Assembly: GCA_002747735.1 (NCBI GenBank)
Contig: PDQE01000052.1
Coordinates: 1-6,429, forward strand
Length of the DNA stretch: 6,429 nt
Source: Flavobacteriales bacterium
Lineage (GTDB): Bacteria > Bacteroidota > Bacteroidia > Flavobacteriales > Flavobacteriaceae
Direction: 5' to 3'
Part shown: positions 6,100 through 6,429 of the stretch, piece after piece
Layout: each line of letters starts with the position of its first letter
How positions within the stretch are numbered: position 1 is the first letter of the stretch
The notes under the pieces: model-generated
Databases searched by the model: none
The model's input: the letters and a program-made list of their open reading frames with translations, nothing else
What the model was told of the DNA's origin: nothing
Position numbers and translations under genes: made by a program

Positions 6100-6429
6100 A
6101 TGATTGCATTACAAATAAACACCACAGCATGTAACGGCACCGATGTATTCTGGCCATGGCTACTATGGCTCATCGGAGCTTTTATCCTCGGATTAATTTT
6201 TGGATGGTTGTTAAAGCAACTTTTCGGAGGCAGTTATAACGAAAAAATTAAAGAATTACAAGAAAAGTTAGATAAATGTGAGGTAGAAAGAAACGCCTTA
6301 AGTTTATCAAAGGCTAATGCGGCCACCACAGCTGGTGTGGCGGCTGGTGCAGCTATGGCTGCTACTGCCACAAAAAAACCTGACAGCTCCGTAAAAGACG
6401 ATTTAACCAAAATAGAGGGCATAGGGCCA
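6100..6429 (+). CDS. Membrane protein with coiled coil and a helix-hairpin-helix motif (incomplete at the right edge)
   Basis: The frame opens at ATG 6100 and runs without a stop to the window edge, giving 110 residues. A short N-terminal part containing Cys11 precedes one membrane segment at about 17-38, rich in Trp and Gly (Gly26, Gly31, Gly35). A charged coiled-coil-like helix follows (about 46-70, with Cys60), then an Ala/Thr/Gly-rich linker (72-91). The last residues, DDLTKIEGIGP (100-110), match the start of a helix-hairpin-helix motif, which usually binds DNA non-specifically. Lys39 and the basic residues after the membrane segment suggest that the coiled coil and HHH face the cytoplasm. 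From memory, flavobacterial proteins of this build continue with one or more HHH units and are often annotated as hypothetical. The gene lies 17 bases after the OmpA-like gene, so the two are surely co-transcribed. Its exact function is unknown. Confidence 0.85.
   Translation, partial: MIALQINTTACNGTDVFWPWLLWLIGAFILGLIFGWLLKQLFGGSYNEKIKELQEKLDKCEVERNALSLSKANAATTAGVAAGAAMAATATKKPDSSVKDDLTKIEGIGP

Noticed and set aside
6234..6422. Minus-strand alanine-rich frame at the right edge
   Set aside because: Antisense shadow of the Ala/Thr/Gly linker in the helix-hairpin-helix protein gene.

Overview
The window is AT-rich, gene-dense bacterial DNA that looks chromosomal. It most likely comes from the Flavobacteriaceae (Bacteroidota). 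Four things point there. The MutS2-type protein ends after a KOW-like domain and has no Smr nuclease domain, as I recall for flavobacterial homologues. Start codons lack Shine-Dalgarno sequences. Promoter-like boxes match the Bacteroidota consensus TAnnTTTG. The window ends in an OmpA-like gene followed by a membrane/helix-hairpin-helix gene, a pair I associate with this family. No rRNA, tRNA or CRISPR array is visible.

Layout, left to right. Positions 1-51 hold the first 17 codons of a minus-strand gene that runs off the left edge, possibly an insertion-sequence transposase. Positions 52-207 are non-coding and carry a diverged 25-base direct repeat. guaB (IMP dehydrogenase, GTP synthesis) lies on the minus strand at 208-1683, with a TAAATTTG box upstream. 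Positions 1684-1929 contain an unexplained protein-like open stretch. ung (uracil-DNA glycosylase) is on the minus strand at 1930-2595. A 103-base divergent promoter region separates it from mutS2 on the plus strand (2699-4921), which starts at a TTG directly after a run of eight T. A 315-base gap (4922-5236) carries a terminator-like hairpin and a cluster of small hairpins, then a 19-base inverted repeat with a 37-base loop. Last comes a plus-strand operon. Its first gene encodes an inner-membrane-anchored protein with a peptidoglycan-binding OmpA-like domain (5237-6082). Seventeen bases later a membrane protein with a coiled coil and the start of a helix-hairpin-helix motif begins (6100 to the right edge, incomplete).

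guaB, ung and mutS2 are ordinary housekeeping genes with intact active-site motifs. The more interesting material is at the right end. The predicted topologies place one operon partner on the cell-wall side of the inner membrane and the other partner's possible DNA-binding motif on the cytoplasmic side. The compact inverted-repeat element just upstream of the operon is also unexplained.
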